Shown here: positions 39,774 through 48,958 of the stretch, one piece after another | Layout: each line of letters starts with the position of its first letter | How positions within the stretch are numbered: position 1 is the stretch's first letter | Origin: an uncultured Pelagibacteraceae bacterium | Lineage (GTDB): Bacteria > Pseudomonadota > Alphaproteobacteria > Pelagibacterales > Pelagibacteraceae | Length of the DNA stretch: 55,628 nt | Direction: 5' to 3' | NCBI GenBank assembly: GCA_902550805.1 | Contig: CACDAL010000007.1 | Coordinates: forward strand, 1 to 55,628 | Translations under genes and position numbers: made by a program | The notes under the pieces: model-generated | Seen by the model: only the letters and a program-made list of their open reading frames with translations | Database searches by the model: none | Told to the model about the DNA's origin: nothing

Positions 39774-40799
39774 TTATGATTTTGATAAAGATTTTTGCAA
39801 TTCTTTATTTGTTATATATCCTTTTGTATTACCTTCTTTGTCAACCACTTCACAATTTGCATTTGTACAAACTACTTGTGGTAAAAATTCTTCAATAAAT
39901 TGATCTTCATTAACTTTAATTAAATTACTTTTATCAATCCCATTAGCTTCGTTTGTAGAACTCATAATTACTTTAGCTTTAAGTACTTTTGCTCTATTTA
40001 CATCTTTAACAAATGCTTTCACATAATCATCTGCTGGATTCATTATAATTTCAACTGGAGTTCCAACTTGCACCAATCTTCCCCCATTTAATATTCCAAT
40101 ATGGTCACCTAATCTCAAAGATTCATCAAGATCATGTGTAATGAATACGATTGTTTTTTTTAATTCACTTTGTAAATCTATTAATTGTTTTTGCATATCA
40201 CTTCTAATTAAAGGGTCTAAAGCTGAAAAAGCTTCATCCATTAACATTACATTTGTATTTGTTGCTAACGCTCTTGCAAGTCCAACTCTTTGTTGCATTC
40301 CACCTGATAATTGATTTGGATATTGGTGCTCAAAACCATTTAGGCCTACAGATTCAATTTTTTCCATTGCAATCTTATTTCTTTCCTCAGGTGTTTTTCC
40401 TTGCACTTCTAAACCATAGCCCACATTTTCAATGACAGTTTTATGTGGGAATAAACCAAATCTTTGAAACACCATGCTCATCTTATGTCTTCTAAATTCA
40501 ATTAAGTTTTTTTGATCTAAGTCCATTACATTAGTACCTTCAACTAATACTTCTCCAGATGTTGGATCGATTAGACGATTAATGTGTCGAATTAAAGTAG
40601 ATTTTCCTGAACCTGATAAACCCATACATACAAAAGTTTCACCCTCTTCAATAGATAAAGAAACATTGTCAAGACCAACGGTATGTCCTGTTTTTTCTAA
40701 AACCTCTTCTTTAGTTGCACCGTCTTGAACCATAGGAAGAACTTTGGAAGGACTGTCTCCAAATATTTTATAAACGTTTCTTATTTCAATTTTGCTCAT
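39774..40799 (-). CDS. proV: Glycine betaine/carnitine-type ABC transporter ATPase
   Basis: A 341-residue ProV/OpuAA ATPase. It has the ProV-specific N-terminus (YKIFGDSPSKVLPMVQDGATKEEVLEKTGHTVGLDNVS), Walker A GLSGSGKST (about 60), signature LSGGMQQRV, Walker B VMLMDEAFSAL, switch FITHDLDESLRLGD. After residue 280 a shortened CBS-like region ends in GYITNKELQKSL, whereas E. coli ProV has two full CBS domains and is about 400 residues. That could alter ionic-strength sensing. It is four bases after ProW. The neighbours, carnitine dehydrogenase and 2OG oxygenases, suggest the transporter brings in carnitine, butyrobetaine or betaine. Confidence 0.92.
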   Translation of the reverse strand: MSKIEIRNVYKIFGDSPSKVLPMVQDGATKEEVLEKTGHTVGLDNVSLSIEEGETFVCMGLSGSGKSTLIRHINRLIDPTSGEVLVEGTNVMDLDQKNLIEFRRHKMSMVFQRFGLFPHKTVIENVGYGLEVQGKTPEERNKIAMEKIESVGLNGFEHQYPNQLSGGMQQRVGLARALATNTNVMLMDEAFSALDPLIRSDMQKQLIDLQSELKKTIVFITHDLDESLRLGDHIGILNGGRLVQVGTPVEIIMNPADDYVKAFVKDVNRAKVLKAKVIMSSTNEANGIDKSNLIKVNEDQFIEEFLPQVVCTNANCEVVDKEGNTKGYITNKELQKSLSKS

Positions 40800-40803
40800 A
40801 ATT

Positions 40804-41829
40804 TCAAAATTTTATTTCCTTCTTTGGTTGAGTTCTTTCTTGAATTTTTTCACCATAAGATTGTGTAATTCGATCGAATATAATTGCTAGTAAAACAATT
40901 GCAATACCTGCTTCTGTAGCCATCCCTACGTTTAATTGTTGTAATCCAAGTAATACCTCGTCGCCAATTCCTCTGGTACCAATCATTGATGCAATAACAA
41001 CCATGGCCAATGACATCATGGTACACTGGTTAATTCCTTGCATTATATTTGGTAAAGCTAAAGGAATTTGAACACCCAAAAGCGTTTGCCTTTTGTTTGC
41101 GCCAAAAGCTTCTGAAGCTTCAATTACCTCTTTATCAACTAGTCTTATACCAAGATCAGTCAATCTAATTAGTGGAGGAACGGCATAAACAAAAATTGCA
41201 ATAATTGCTGGCACAGCACCTAAACCAAACAAAAGAATACCCGGGATTAAATAACAAAAACTTGGAATTGTTTGCATCAAGTCAAGTATTGGCAATAATG
41301 CATTTCTTATTTTTTTGTTTCTAGCCATGGCAATTCCAATTGGGATACCTACAACTATACAAAGCAACATACCGATAAGTACGATGCAAGTCGTCATAAT
41401 ACATTTATCCCAATATCTTGGACTTAAAAAACCTAGAAAAAAAGTACAGAAAGCTACCATTACAGTGGTGTTAGTTTTTCTTCCACTTGCAAAATAAGTT
41501 ATAAAAATAACTATTGCTATAACAATTGGCCAAGGCAAACCGACTAAAGAATTTTTCATTGTTGTATAGAGCCCAAGCAAAAAATTATTTATTCCTTCAA
41601 AAAATAATCCATACTTTACAATTAACCAATCAAAACCACTATTAAGTGGTTGCATTAAAGGAAAGTCAAGCCACTTTGGCCAATTTCCTAACCAAGAAAA
41701 GTCATTAAATATATCTGTAAAATGTTCAGGCTTGTATCTTGGTTTCGCCGAACGATAACTAATTATAATGAAAAATATAAATGTTAATGAATAGATAAGT
41801 GGTTTTAAAAATTTTTTATACTTTTTCAT
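40804..41829 (-). CDS. proW: Glycine betaine/carnitine-type ABC permease
   Basis: A 341-residue inner-membrane permease. N-terminal helices (about 10-27 and 90-120) precede the conserved domain, which has GMLLCIVVGIPIGIAMARN, LDLMQTIPSFCYLIPGILLFGLGAVPAIIAIFVYAVPPLIRLTDLGIR, and the EAA loop EASEAFGANKRQTLLGVQIPLALPNIMQGI. Such an arrangement is diagnostic of ProW/OpuAB. The start has a good site (GGGAGAAT) seven bases upstream. A terminator-like hairpin lies between ProX and this gene, so only a fraction of ProX transcripts would extend into it. Confidence 0.92.
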   Translation of the reverse strand: MKKYKKFLKPLIYSLTFIFFIIISYRSAKPRYKPEHFTDIFNDFSWLGNWPKWLDFPLMQPLNSGFDWLIVKYGLFFEGINNFLLGLYTTMKNSLVGLPWPIVIAIVIFITYFASGRKTNTTVMVAFCTFFLGFLSPRYWDKCIMTTCIVLIGMLLCIVVGIPIGIAMARNKKIRNALLPILDLMQTIPSFCYLIPGILLFGLGAVPAIIAIFVYAVPPLIRLTDLGIRLVDKEVIEASEAFGANKRQTLLGVQIPLALPNIMQGINQCTMMSLAMVVIASMIGTRGIGDEVLLGLQQLNVGMATEAGIAIVLLAIIFDRITQSYGEKIQERTQPKKEIKF

Positions 41830-41846
41830 TATTCTCCCAAAAAAAA

Positions 41847-41871
41847 TAAGAGCCCTTTTTCAGGGCTCTTA
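41847..41871 (-). terminator. Intrinsic terminator/attenuator after ProX
   Basis: Arms 41847-41855 and 41863-41871 pair perfectly (nine bp, GC-rich) around a seven-base loop; on the minus strand a run of U (complement of 41840-41846) follows. It lies after the ProX stop and before the ProW start, so it would lower transcription of ProWV relative to ProX, which is needed in larger amount. Confidence 0.85.
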
Positions 41872-41894
41872 ATTATTTAATTTATTATTACAAA

Positions 41895-42917
41895 TTAAAG
41901 CGAAGCTTTAACTTTACTTGCAACATCGCTAGGTACCCAGCTCTCCCACATACTATTGCTAGATAAGAAGTTTTTAGCTGTTGCTTCCATATCTCCACCA
42001 GATTCATCCATATAGAAGGCTAGAGATTTGTTTACATCTGCTGTCGGTATAGAATAGTTTTTGATGAAGTCTATAATAGGCTTATTTGCAGCATTATTTG
42101 CAAATTTAGTTGAAGCAGCCTTAGTTAAAGACATATTAACATATTCGCATGCACAAGTGTCTTTATATACATCTGGACCATTTGCTTTAATATCTTCAAC
42201 AACTTTAGTCATTTCATCCCAGCAAGCTTGGTCATATTTAGGTTCTTCTAATTTAACCAAATCTACTTTGCCCATCAAACCTGTAGGTGTCCAATAGTAT
42301 GAAAATACTGGTTTTCCTTTTTTAAATCCACCAGCGATCGCCGCATCTAATGCTCCACCTGAACCTGGGTCAAAGTTAGTATAGTATTTATCTAGACCAT
42401 AAACTTTGTGCTTCACTAAATTAATAGTGTAACAAGTCCATCCAGAAATACAGCTTGTCATTCTACCTTTTCCAGGAGCTTCTGGATCAGCAAATAATTT
42501 TGCTATTTCTGGGCTCTTCATGTCATCAACAGATTTTAAACCATACTTGTCAGCAGTTGGTTTATCCACATAGAATCCTTGAGTAGATGAAGGAGTGTTA
42601 ACTCCAAGCTCAACAATAGTTCCTTTAGCTAGATTATCCTCAATTAATTGAACAAGGTTGTCTCTCCAAACTTCGGTAATGATATCTATTTGCTGATCGA
42701 AAAGAGCTGCCATTATTGGAGTAGTACTTCCTTTAGTTGATTCCACTTCACAGCCATATCCTTTTTCAATAATATAACCTGCGATCGCAGTATGAATGTT
42801 AGCACTATCCCAGTCAAAATCTCCCAAATGAACTTTACATGCAGCATTGGCACTTGTAGTCATAGACATTGCTCCAGCAAATACAAAAGAAAGAATTAAG
42901 TTTCTTAGAAATTTCAT
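41895..42917 (-). CDS. proX: Glycine betaine/carnitine-type periplasmic binding protein
   Basis: A 340-residue OpuAC-family binding protein. Signal peptide: KFLRNLILSFVFAGAMSM, cleaved after A-N-A near residue 25. The mature part starts with CKVHLGDFDWDSANIHTAIAGYIIEKGYG and has STTPIMAALFDQQIDIITEVW, then PTGLMGKVDLVKLEEP and the terminal MEATAKNFLSSN. The aromatic residues of DFDWDS and TEVW are in line with a cage for a quaternary ammonium group, but I cannot tell betaine from carnitine or choline by eye. The GGAGGG site precedes the ATG by eight bases. The gene is first of the operon and divergent from the BBOX-like gene at 43097. Confidence 0.92.
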   Translation of the reverse strand: MKFLRNLILSFVFAGAMSMTTSANAACKVHLGDFDWDSANIHTAIAGYIIEKGYGCEVESTKGSTTPIMAALFDQQIDIITEVWRDNLVQLIEDNLAKGTIVELGVNTPSSTQGFYVDKPTADKYGLKSVDDMKSPEIAKLFADPEAPGKGRMTSCISGWTCYTINLVKHKVYGLDKYYTNFDPGSGGALDAAIAGGFKKGKPVFSYYWTPTGLMGKVDLVKLEEPKYDQACWDEMTKVVEDIKANGPDVYKDTCACEYVNMSLTKAASTKFANNAANKPIIDFIKNYSIPTADVNKSLAFYMDESGGDMEATAKNFLSSNSMWESWVPSDVASKVKASL

Positions 42918-43096
42918 TAAATTTCCCTCCGTTATTTTTAGTTTAAACTGAGCGCATTAAAACTTGATACGAAACAAAAAACAACCTTTATTAAGATTTA
43001 TCTAGATCAATAAAATCAAGTAAAAATCAAGTAAATTATTTAAATTCAATTATAAATTGAATTGAAAATTAAATTAAATAAAATAACAATTGTTTT

Positions 43097-44224
43097 ATGG
43101 CAATAACGATTTCTAAAGTTTCAAAAAATGGTTCGGCATTAAATGTTGAATGGAGTGATGGTGAAGTTAGTAATTTTAATTATATGTGGTTAAGAGATAA
43201 CTGTCCAACCGCGCATGACAAAGATTCTAGACATAGAATGTTTAATATTTTGGAATCTTCTCAAGAAATTAATCCTAAAAAATATAATGTTAACGAAGAC
43301 GGCAAATTAGAAATTGAATGGAGCGAAGGTGATCATACAAGTTATTACGATCCCAAATGGTTGAGAGAAAATTGTTACACAATAAAAAATAAAACAAAAT
43401 ATATTTCACCTTATCATCTTTGGGATAATTCTTTGCAAAATGATATTAAGTCAATCTATATAGATCATGATGAAATTATTTCTTCAGATGAAGGATTGAT
43501 AAAATGGTTAGATCTTTTGCATAACAAAGGAATTGCAATAGTAAAAAATGCACCTATAGAGAAAAACTCTGCATTTCCAGTATTAAATAGAATAAGCCAT
43601 ACTAGAGAAACTTTTTTTAAAACTCCTTTTGAAGTTATAAATATACCAAAACCAAATAATTCTGCTTATACTGCGCATGGTCTAAGAAACCACATGGATT
43701 TACCTTGGTTTGAATTACCACCTGGATATCAATTTCTTCATTGTTTAATTAATGCCGCAAAAGGAGGAGACTCTTCCGCGGTAGATGGATTTGCAGTAGC
43801 TGATTATTTAAAAAATAATGAAAAAGAAATTTTTGAAACTTTAGTAAACATACCTCTTAAATTTAGAGACAAAGATTATACTCAAGAATCTCACAGAAGT
43901 TTTCATGCTCCGGCAATTACTTTAACTAAAGATGGAGATTATAATGACATAAGATTTAGCGTTGCTACGATGGATACATTGGATTGTCATCCAGATATTA
44001 TGGAAAAAGTTTATAAAGCACACCACAGATTTGGAAATCTTTTACACGAATATAAATTTGTAGTTAAATTTCGATTAGAACCAGGAGATATATTTTCATT
44101 TAATAACAGAAGAATCCTACATGGAAGAACCGCATTTGACCCAAATTCAGGTCATAGACATTTACAAGGCTATTATATGGATAGAGACGAAATTTTAGGA
44201 AGAATAAATTATTTAAAAAAATAA
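43097..44224 (+). CDS. Gamma-butyrobetaine-hydroxylase-like Fe(II)/2OG dioxygenase
   Basis: A 375-residue enzyme with the two-domain layout of BBOX: an N-terminal DUF971-like domain (residues 1-95) and a TauD-type catalytic domain. Iron ligands are H199 and D201 (NHMDLPWF) and H342 (RRILHGR); R354 (HRHLQGYY) fits 2-oxoglutarate. Of the zinc ligands in human BBOX (C38, C40, C43, H82) only C36 and H80 have counterparts; the middle two are Thr and Asp. The residue after the HxD aspartate, Tyr in human BBOX, is Leu. So it could be a gamma-butyrobetaine, trimethyllysine or (TmpA-like) trimethylaminoethylphosphonate hydroxylase. It is divergent from ProX, which supports a quaternary amine substrate. 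Confidence 0.8.
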   Translation: MAITISKVSKNGSALNVEWSDGEVSNFNYMWLRDNCPTAHDKDSRHRMFNILESSQEINPKKYNVNEDGKLEIEWSEGDHTSYYDPKWLRENCYTIKNKTKYISPYHLWDNSLQNDIKSIYIDHDEIISSDEGLIKWLDLLHNKGIAIVKNAPIEKNSAFPVLNRISHTRETFFKTPFEVINIPKPNNSAYTAHGLRNHMDLPWFELPPGYQFLHCLINAAKGGDSSAVDGFAVADYLKNNEKEIFETLVNIPLKFRDKDYTQESHRSFHAPAITLTKDGDYNDIRFSVATMDTLDCHPDIMEKVYKAHHRFGNLLHEYKFVVKFRLEPGDIFSFNNRRILHGRTAFDPNSGHRHLQGYYMDRDEILGRINYLKK

Positions 44225-44226
44225 TT

Positions 44227-44874
44227 TTATAAATTCTCAAATATCAAATTATTATTCTTTCTGTGTTTAGTAAATTCTGATTTTTTTTTGATTGTGTAAT
44301 AATATTTTTTAATCTTTAAATCTTGAATTTTTTTATTTTTTAAAAAAAATTTATCCAAAACTAGATAATTGATTTTTTTATTATTTGATTTTTTAATAAT
44401 AGTTTTAACACTCGTACTAGATGAAAAAGATAACCCTACTTTTGTATTACTTTTCATTTTTAACAAATTATAAATATTTTCATGTTTAAAAGAAATAAAT
44501 ACACATTTTGAAAATTTTAATGTTTCTTGCAATAATTTTTGTAAAAGTTTTTTCGAGAAAGTTGGTTTTATTTCAATAAATAAAGGGTGCTTATTTCTTG
44601 AGGTTTTTAGCAAATCTTTTAATAATGGAATTGGTTTTTTATTTTGAGCGCTTATTTCTTTAAGCTGAGAGTATTTCATATTCTTCACACTTCCCTTTTT
44701 TTTAAAAATTCTATTTAAGGTAAAATCATGAAAGCAAATAAATTCATGGTCTTTTGTGGCATGAATATCAGTTTCAATTCCATATCCTTTTTTAAATGAC
44801 TGTTTAAATGATTTAAGAAGGTTCTCTTTACATTGTTTATTTAAAATCCCTCTATGGATTAATAAATGCCCCAT
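44227..44874 (-). CDS. Glycerophosphodiester phosphodiesterase family protein
   Basis: A 215-residue GDPD-fold phosphodiesterase. The active-site residues are in LIHRGILNKQCKENLLKSF (His-Arg, about 6-7, and Glu), GIETDIHATKD (about 33-43), and ICFHDFTLNR (about 47-56); IEIKP comes later (about 102). These match GlpQ/UgpQ proteins, which release glycerol-3-phosphate from diesters such as glycerophosphocholine, leaving choline that could feed the quaternary amine pathways. The last 100 residues are Lys/Asn-rich and less conserved. No signal peptide, so it is cytoplasmic like UgpQ. The gene sits nine bases after the ALDH gene on the minus strand and two bases from the convergent BBOX-like gene. 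Confidence 0.82.
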   Translation of the reverse strand: MGHLLIHRGILNKQCKENLLKSFKQSFKKGYGIETDIHATKDHEFICFHDFTLNRIFKKKGSVKNMKYSQLKEISAQNKKPIPLLKDLLKTSRNKHPLFIEIKPTFSKKLLQKLLQETLKFSKCVFISFKHENIYNLLKMKSNTKVGLSFSSSTSVKTIIKKSNNKKINYLVLDKFFLKNKKIQDLKIKKYYYTIKKKSEFTKHRKNNNLIFENL

Positions 44875-44883
44875 TCAATGTTA

Positions 44884-46314
44884 TTATTTCCAACCTGTAA
44901 TAGTTTTAACTTCTAGAAACTCTTCTAAACCCCAAACACCACCCTCACGGCCATTTCCAGATTGTCTGTATCCACCAAAAGGAGTTCCGGAGTCAGTTCC
45001 ATTTCCATTAATATAAACAGTTCCAGATCTTAATTTTTTTGCAACTCTTTGTGCTTTTTCTTTATCTTCTGTTTGCAAATAGTTTCCAAGTCCATATTCA
45101 GTTTCATTAGTTATTTTTACAGCCTCTTCTTCTGATTCAAATGGAATTATAGAAAGAACAGGTCCAAAAATTTCTTTTTTTGCGATTTCCATATCATTAG
45201 TAACGTTTGCGAATATTGTTGGTTTAATAAAATAGCCTTTTTCTAGATTATCTGGAAGATCAGGTCCTCCAGCCGCTAATGTCGCGCCCTCATCAATTCC
45301 ACTCTTAATTAAATTTATAATTTTATCATATTGAACTTTTGAAACTACTGGTCCTATATGTTCTCCTTTTTTTGAAGCAAGATCTACTTTGATATTGTTA
45401 GCTTCATCAGCCGCTTCTTTAATAGCCCTTTCATAAATAGATTTTTCTACAAGCATTCTTGTTGGAGCATCACACGATTGTCCAGAATTACTCATTACAT
45501 TTCTAATTCCATCTCTAACTGCATTTGGGTATGAGTCTGCAAACACAATATTTCCTCCCTTTCCTCCTAACTCTAAACAAACTCTTTTTATAGTTTCTGC
45601 AGCATTTTTTAAAATTAATTTTCCTGCTCTTGTCGAGCCTGTGAATGAAACCATATCAATATCAGGGTGGCCTGAAATTTGATTTCCAACAACATCTCCA
45701 CTTCCATTAACCAAATTAAAAACTCCTTTTGGAAAACCCGCCTCATCAATCATTTCAGCAAATATTACTCCCGAAATAGGAGCTATCTCTGACGGCTTAA
45801 GTATCATTGTACAACCGGTTGCAAAAGCTGGCACTACTTTTAATGCAATTTGGTTAATGGGCCAGTTCCATGGAGTGATAAGCCCACATACACCTATTGG
45901 TTCATAACGAATTTGATTATTTGATTTTGGATCAAATTGTTTTTCGAAATTGAATTCTTTTAATCTTAAAATAAAATCTTCTATATGAGATTGCCCTGTA
46001 GCTGTTTGAACATTAGTAGACCAATCCATTGGAGCTCCCATTTCCATAGATATGGCATTAGCCATTTCATCAAATCTTTTTTTGTAAACAGTAAGTAATT
46101 TTTCTAAAAGTGATAATCTTTCTTTTATTGAAGTTTCTTTCCATGTTTCAAATGCATTTTTTGCAGCATTTACAGCTGCATCAATATCTTCTTTTGAACC
46201 AAGAGATATAGTTGCGAAAGCTTCTTCGTTTGATGGGTTGATAACTTCAAAATCATTAGCCTTAGATGGAGATACCCATTTACCATTTATATAAAATTTT
46301 TTTTTCTCTAACAT
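44884..46314 (-). CDS. Aldehyde dehydrogenase (NAD(P)+-dependent)
   Basis: A 476-residue aldehyde dehydrogenase. The general base Glu is in VCLELGGKGGN (about 249), the nucleophile Cys in NSGQSCDAPTR (about 283), and the cofactor region has LITPWNWPINQ (about 146-156) and SFTGSTRAGK (about 225-234). EIFGPVLSI and the C-terminal PFGGYRQSGNGREGG complete the pattern. Betaine aldehyde and trimethylaminobutyraldehyde dehydrogenases are the best fit by neighbourhood, but the family is wide. It precedes the GDPD gene (nine bases) and follows the hydroxyacid dehydrogenase by 24 bases, forming a short operon. Confidence 0.9.
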   Translation of the reverse strand: MLEKKKFYINGKWVSPSKANDFEVINPSNEEAFATISLGSKEDIDAAVNAAKNAFETWKETSIKERLSLLEKLLTVYKKRFDEMANAISMEMGAPMDWSTNVQTATGQSHIEDFILRLKEFNFEKQFDPKSNNQIRYEPIGVCGLITPWNWPINQIALKVVPAFATGCTMILKPSEIAPISGVIFAEMIDEAGFPKGVFNLVNGSGDVVGNQISGHPDIDMVSFTGSTRAGKLILKNAAETIKRVCLELGGKGGNIVFADSYPNAVRDGIRNVMSNSGQSCDAPTRMLVEKSIYERAIKEAADEANNIKVDLASKKGEHIGPVVSKVQYDKIINLIKSGIDEGATLAAGGPDLPDNLEKGYFIKPTIFANVTNDMEIAKKEIFGPVLSIIPFESEEEAVKITNETEYGLGNYLQTEDKEKAQRVAKKLRSGTVYINGNGTDSGTPFGGYRQSGNGREGGVWGLEEFLEVKTITGWK

Positions 46315-46338
46315 TTGATATTTATTTTATCACAACAA

Positions 46339-47280
46339 TTAAATTTCATATCCTTTTTCTTCAGGCTCATTGTCTATTAGTTCTTCTGGAAATCCGGAAG
46401 CTCTAAAATCAATTTTGTTTAAATCTTCCATTCTTTTTACAATCATCGAAGACCATGCTCGAGAACCATATTTTTTTTGTCCGTCTTTAAATATATCAAC
46501 AATTAATGGGGATATTTCTAAAGGAGCATTTAATTTTTTTGCCAAATCATCAAATAGACCTGTATCTTTCAGAACCAAATCCATTGTAAAGTTAATATTA
46601 TAAGAGCCATTTAATATAACTTGGCTTTCTGTTTCGTGAACAAATGAATTACCTGAAGAAACAGCTATTCCTTTGTAGGTTTTAGATAAATTTAAATTAG
46701 ATTTTTTTGCCACAGTCCAAGCTTCTCCAAGAGCAGCCAAATGAACAGAAGCTAAGTAATTAGTGATTACTTTTAATACTGATGCGGTACCTAATTCACC
46801 AGTATGCAGTATTTTTCTACCCATAACTGTCAAGGCTGGTAAAATTTTTTCAAAAGCGCTTCTTTCTCCGCCAACAAAAATTGCTATATTTCCAGTTGCC
46901 GCTCTATGACACCCACCACTTACAGGACCATCTAAGGGAATGGCTTTTTTAGCAATTACTTTTGCACCAATTCTCTTAACTTCGGATTCATCTGTTGTAC
47001 TCATTTCCAGCCAAATTTTATTTTCCGAAAGTCCATTTAAAATTCCATCTTCTCCCTCCATTACTTCAGAACAAATTTGAGGAGAAGGAAGACATGTTAT
47101 TATTAAATCAACTTGTTCAGCTAATTCTTTTGCAGAATTTGAAACTTTGGCACCTAAATCAACAAAAAGTTTTGTTAAATTTTGATCTAAGTCTCTAACT
47201 GTTAAATCAAATTTATTTCTCAACAAACTTCCTGCAAGTTTACCTCCAACATTTCCTAAACCAATAAAACCTATTTTCAT
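46339..47280 (-). CDS. NAD(P)-dependent beta-hydroxyacid dehydrogenase (3-hydroxyisobutyrate type)
   Basis: A 313-residue protein with the N-terminal Rossmann motif IGFIGLGNVGGKLA (about 3-16), the substrate motif DGPVSGGCHRAATG (about 117-130) and the catalytic Lys in KVITNYLASVHLAALGEA (about 169). Such enzymes oxidise 3-hydroxyisobutyrate, tartronate semialdehyde or other beta-hydroxyacids. The C-terminal tail ends in EPEEKGYEI, an acidic extension. Its stop lies upstream of an aldehyde dehydrogenase, and its start overlaps the DMT transporter stop by four bases (47277-47280), so the transporter, dehydrogenase and ALDH are likely co-transcribed. A joint role with ALDH on a semialdehyde is plausible; the substrate is unknown. 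Confidence 0.88.
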   Translation of the reverse strand: MKIGFIGLGNVGGKLAGSLLRNKFDLTVRDLDQNLTKLFVDLGAKVSNSAKELAEQVDLIITCLPSPQICSEVMEGEDGILNGLSENKIWLEMSTTDESEVKRIGAKVIAKKAIPLDGPVSGGCHRAATGNIAIFVGGERSAFEKILPALTVMGRKILHTGELGTASVLKVITNYLASVHLAALGEAWTVAKKSNLNLSKTYKGIAVSSGNSFVHETESQVILNGSYNINFTMDLVLKDTGLFDDLAKKLNAPLEISPLIVDIFKDGQKKYGSRAWSSMIVKRMEDLNKIDFRASGFPEELIDNEPEEKGYEI

Positions 47281-48149
47281 TTCGTAGCCTCTTCTTTTTT
47301 AGTTTTTGTAAATACTATCATGATCACTCCTACAATTATAATAGCTCCTCCAATAAATAATTCAGAAGTTGGTTTTTCTCCTAAAAGAAATATTGCTGCT
47401 AGTAAGCCTGTAGGAGGAATTCCCATTGTAACTATGGGGAGCACTTTATATAAAGGGTTATTTTTTAAGACATAATAAAAACATCCATAGGTGATTGGCT
47501 GCATTATGAACCCAATATAGATTGCAATAATCCAATGATCAAAACTTGCTTTTGTTAAATAATTTATTGTGTTTCCATCTATTACAGCAGATAAGCAAAT
47601 TAATATTGGTCCAGAAAAAAATGCTAACCATGCAACAAGCGCTAATGGATTGATTTCTTTGCTTAATGGTTTAACAATAACTTGTCCAAGCGCCCAAATA
47701 GCCGAACCTAAGATGGTTAAAGATATACCAAAAAACTTTCCTTCTAAGTTAGGAGATCCGGTTAAAATATAAACTCCAAGAAAGGCAACACCAATTCCTA
47801 TTAACGCTCTTAATGTTGGTTTTTCTTTAAGCATGAAATAAGCAAAAATAACTCCAAACGGAACTTCTGTTTGTACAAGTAATACTGCTGCTGAAGCATC
47901 TATATAGTTTAAGCCTGTATAAGTAATACTGTACTGCAAGGTATTTGCTATTAACGAGGCAATAAATATTTTTTTTAAATATCCTCTAGGTATTGGAAAC
48001 CACCAAATTAAAATAGATGCTGCAAAAGTAAATCTTATGCCCATTAAAAGAATAGGAGGGAAAGAGTCAAAAGCAGGTTTTGCAATAACAAAACCAAAAC
48101 CTAAAAAAATTGGAACTAAGGAGGCTACTAAGATGTCTTTTATATTCAT
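47277..48149 (-). CDS. DMT-superfamily (EamA) transporter
   Basis: A 290-residue inner-membrane protein with ten hydrophobic helices in two EamA repeats: the first starts with ILVASLVPIFLGFGFVIAKPAF, and the second with GISLTILGSAIWALGQVIVKPLSKEI. Conserved features include the end-of-repeat LKEKPTLRALIGIGVAFLGVYIL and LLGEKPTSELFIGGAIIIVGV. It probably exports a metabolite or amino acid; direction and substrate are not readable. It is first in its operon, divergent from the EutA-like gene by 60 bases, and overlaps the following dehydrogenase by four bases. Confidence 0.88.
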   Translation of the reverse strand: MNIKDILVASLVPIFLGFGFVIAKPAFDSFPPILLMGIRFTFAASILIWWFPIPRGYLKKIFIASLIANTLQYSITYTGLNYIDASAAVLLVQTEVPFGVIFAYFMLKEKPTLRALIGIGVAFLGVYILTGSPNLEGKFFGISLTILGSAIWALGQVIVKPLSKEINPLALVAWLAFFSGPILICLSAVIDGNTINYLTKASFDHWIIAIYIGFIMQPITYGCFYYVLKNNPLYKVLPIVTMGIPPTGLLAAIFLLGEKPTSELFIGGAIIIVGVIMIVFTKTKKEEATK

Positions 48150-48209
48150 GTGGTTGTTTTTAATATTAATGATTATTAAAGAACTTCTGATATATTCACT
48201 TTTTAAAAT

Positions 48210-48956
48210 ATGAATTCAACAAAAATAGAGCCTAAATATATTAGCAAATCAAATCCTAGAGTGGGCCTCATAGCTCTAGCAAGTGACTTCATGATAGAAA
48301 AAGACTTTATAAATGTCATTAAAGACAGAGATATAGATCTTTTTGTTAATAGAATTGAGTGCTACAACCCACTAACAACTGAGAATCTAATCAAGATGTC
48401 AGAAAAAGTTACAGAAGTTGCCAATGATATATTACCAGATCAAAAAATAGATTGTGTTGTTTATGGTTGTACTTCGGGCACAATTGCTGCTGGTTATGAT
48501 TCAATTGAAAAAAAAGTTAAGTTAGCTAAACCAGAAGCAAAAGTTACAACGCCTAGTACCGCAGCTATCAAAGCTTTAAAAAAACTTAATATAAAAAATC
48601 TTTCAATATTTACACCTTACAGTAAAAAATTAAATGATGAGGTCGTTGAGTATTTTAAGAAAGAAGGATTTAATATAACTTCAAATTCTTATTTCGATAT
48701 AGAATCTGATTATGATATTGGTAAAGTAGATCAAAATCATTTGTTCGATGTTTTATCTAAAATTGATTTAAAGGATGCCGATGGACTTTTTGTGTCTTGT
48801 ACGGCGTTACCTGTTTTACCTATTATTGATAAATTAGAAAAAAAATTGAACAAAATTGTTTTATCTAGCAATCAAGCTTTAATATGGGATACATTGGAAC
48901 GTATTGGAAAAAATGAATCTGTAGAAGGGTTTGGAAAATTATTTAAATCAAATTAG
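48210..48956 (+). CDS. Asp/Glu-racemase-superfamily protein, EutA-like
   Basis: A 248-residue protein of the aspartate/glutamate racemase/maleate isomerase fold. The two active-site cysteines are in VVYGCTSGTIAAG (about 90) and GLFVSCTALPVLP (about 197). The start PRVGLIALASDFMIEKDF and FVNRIECYNPLTTENL match the ectoine-utilisation protein EutA, which is often beside ectoine hydrolase. That is the case here, with the DoeA-like gene two bases downstream. EutA is proposed to act on hydroxyectoine stereochemistry. Arylmalonate decarboxylase or maleate isomerase are alternatives from the fold. Confidence 0.78.
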   Translation: MNSTKIEPKYISKSNPRVGLIALASDFMIEKDFINVIKDRDIDLFVNRIECYNPLTTENLIKMSEKVTEVANDILPDQKIDCVVYGCTSGTIAAGYDSIEKKVKLAKPEAKVTTPSTAAIKALKKLNIKNLSIFTPYSKKLNDEVVEYFKKEGFNITSNSYFDIESDYDIGKVDQNHLFDVLSKIDLKDADGLFVSCTALPVLPIIDKLEKKLNKIVLSSNQALIWDTLERIGKNESVEGFGKLFKSN

Positions 48957-48958
48957 TT

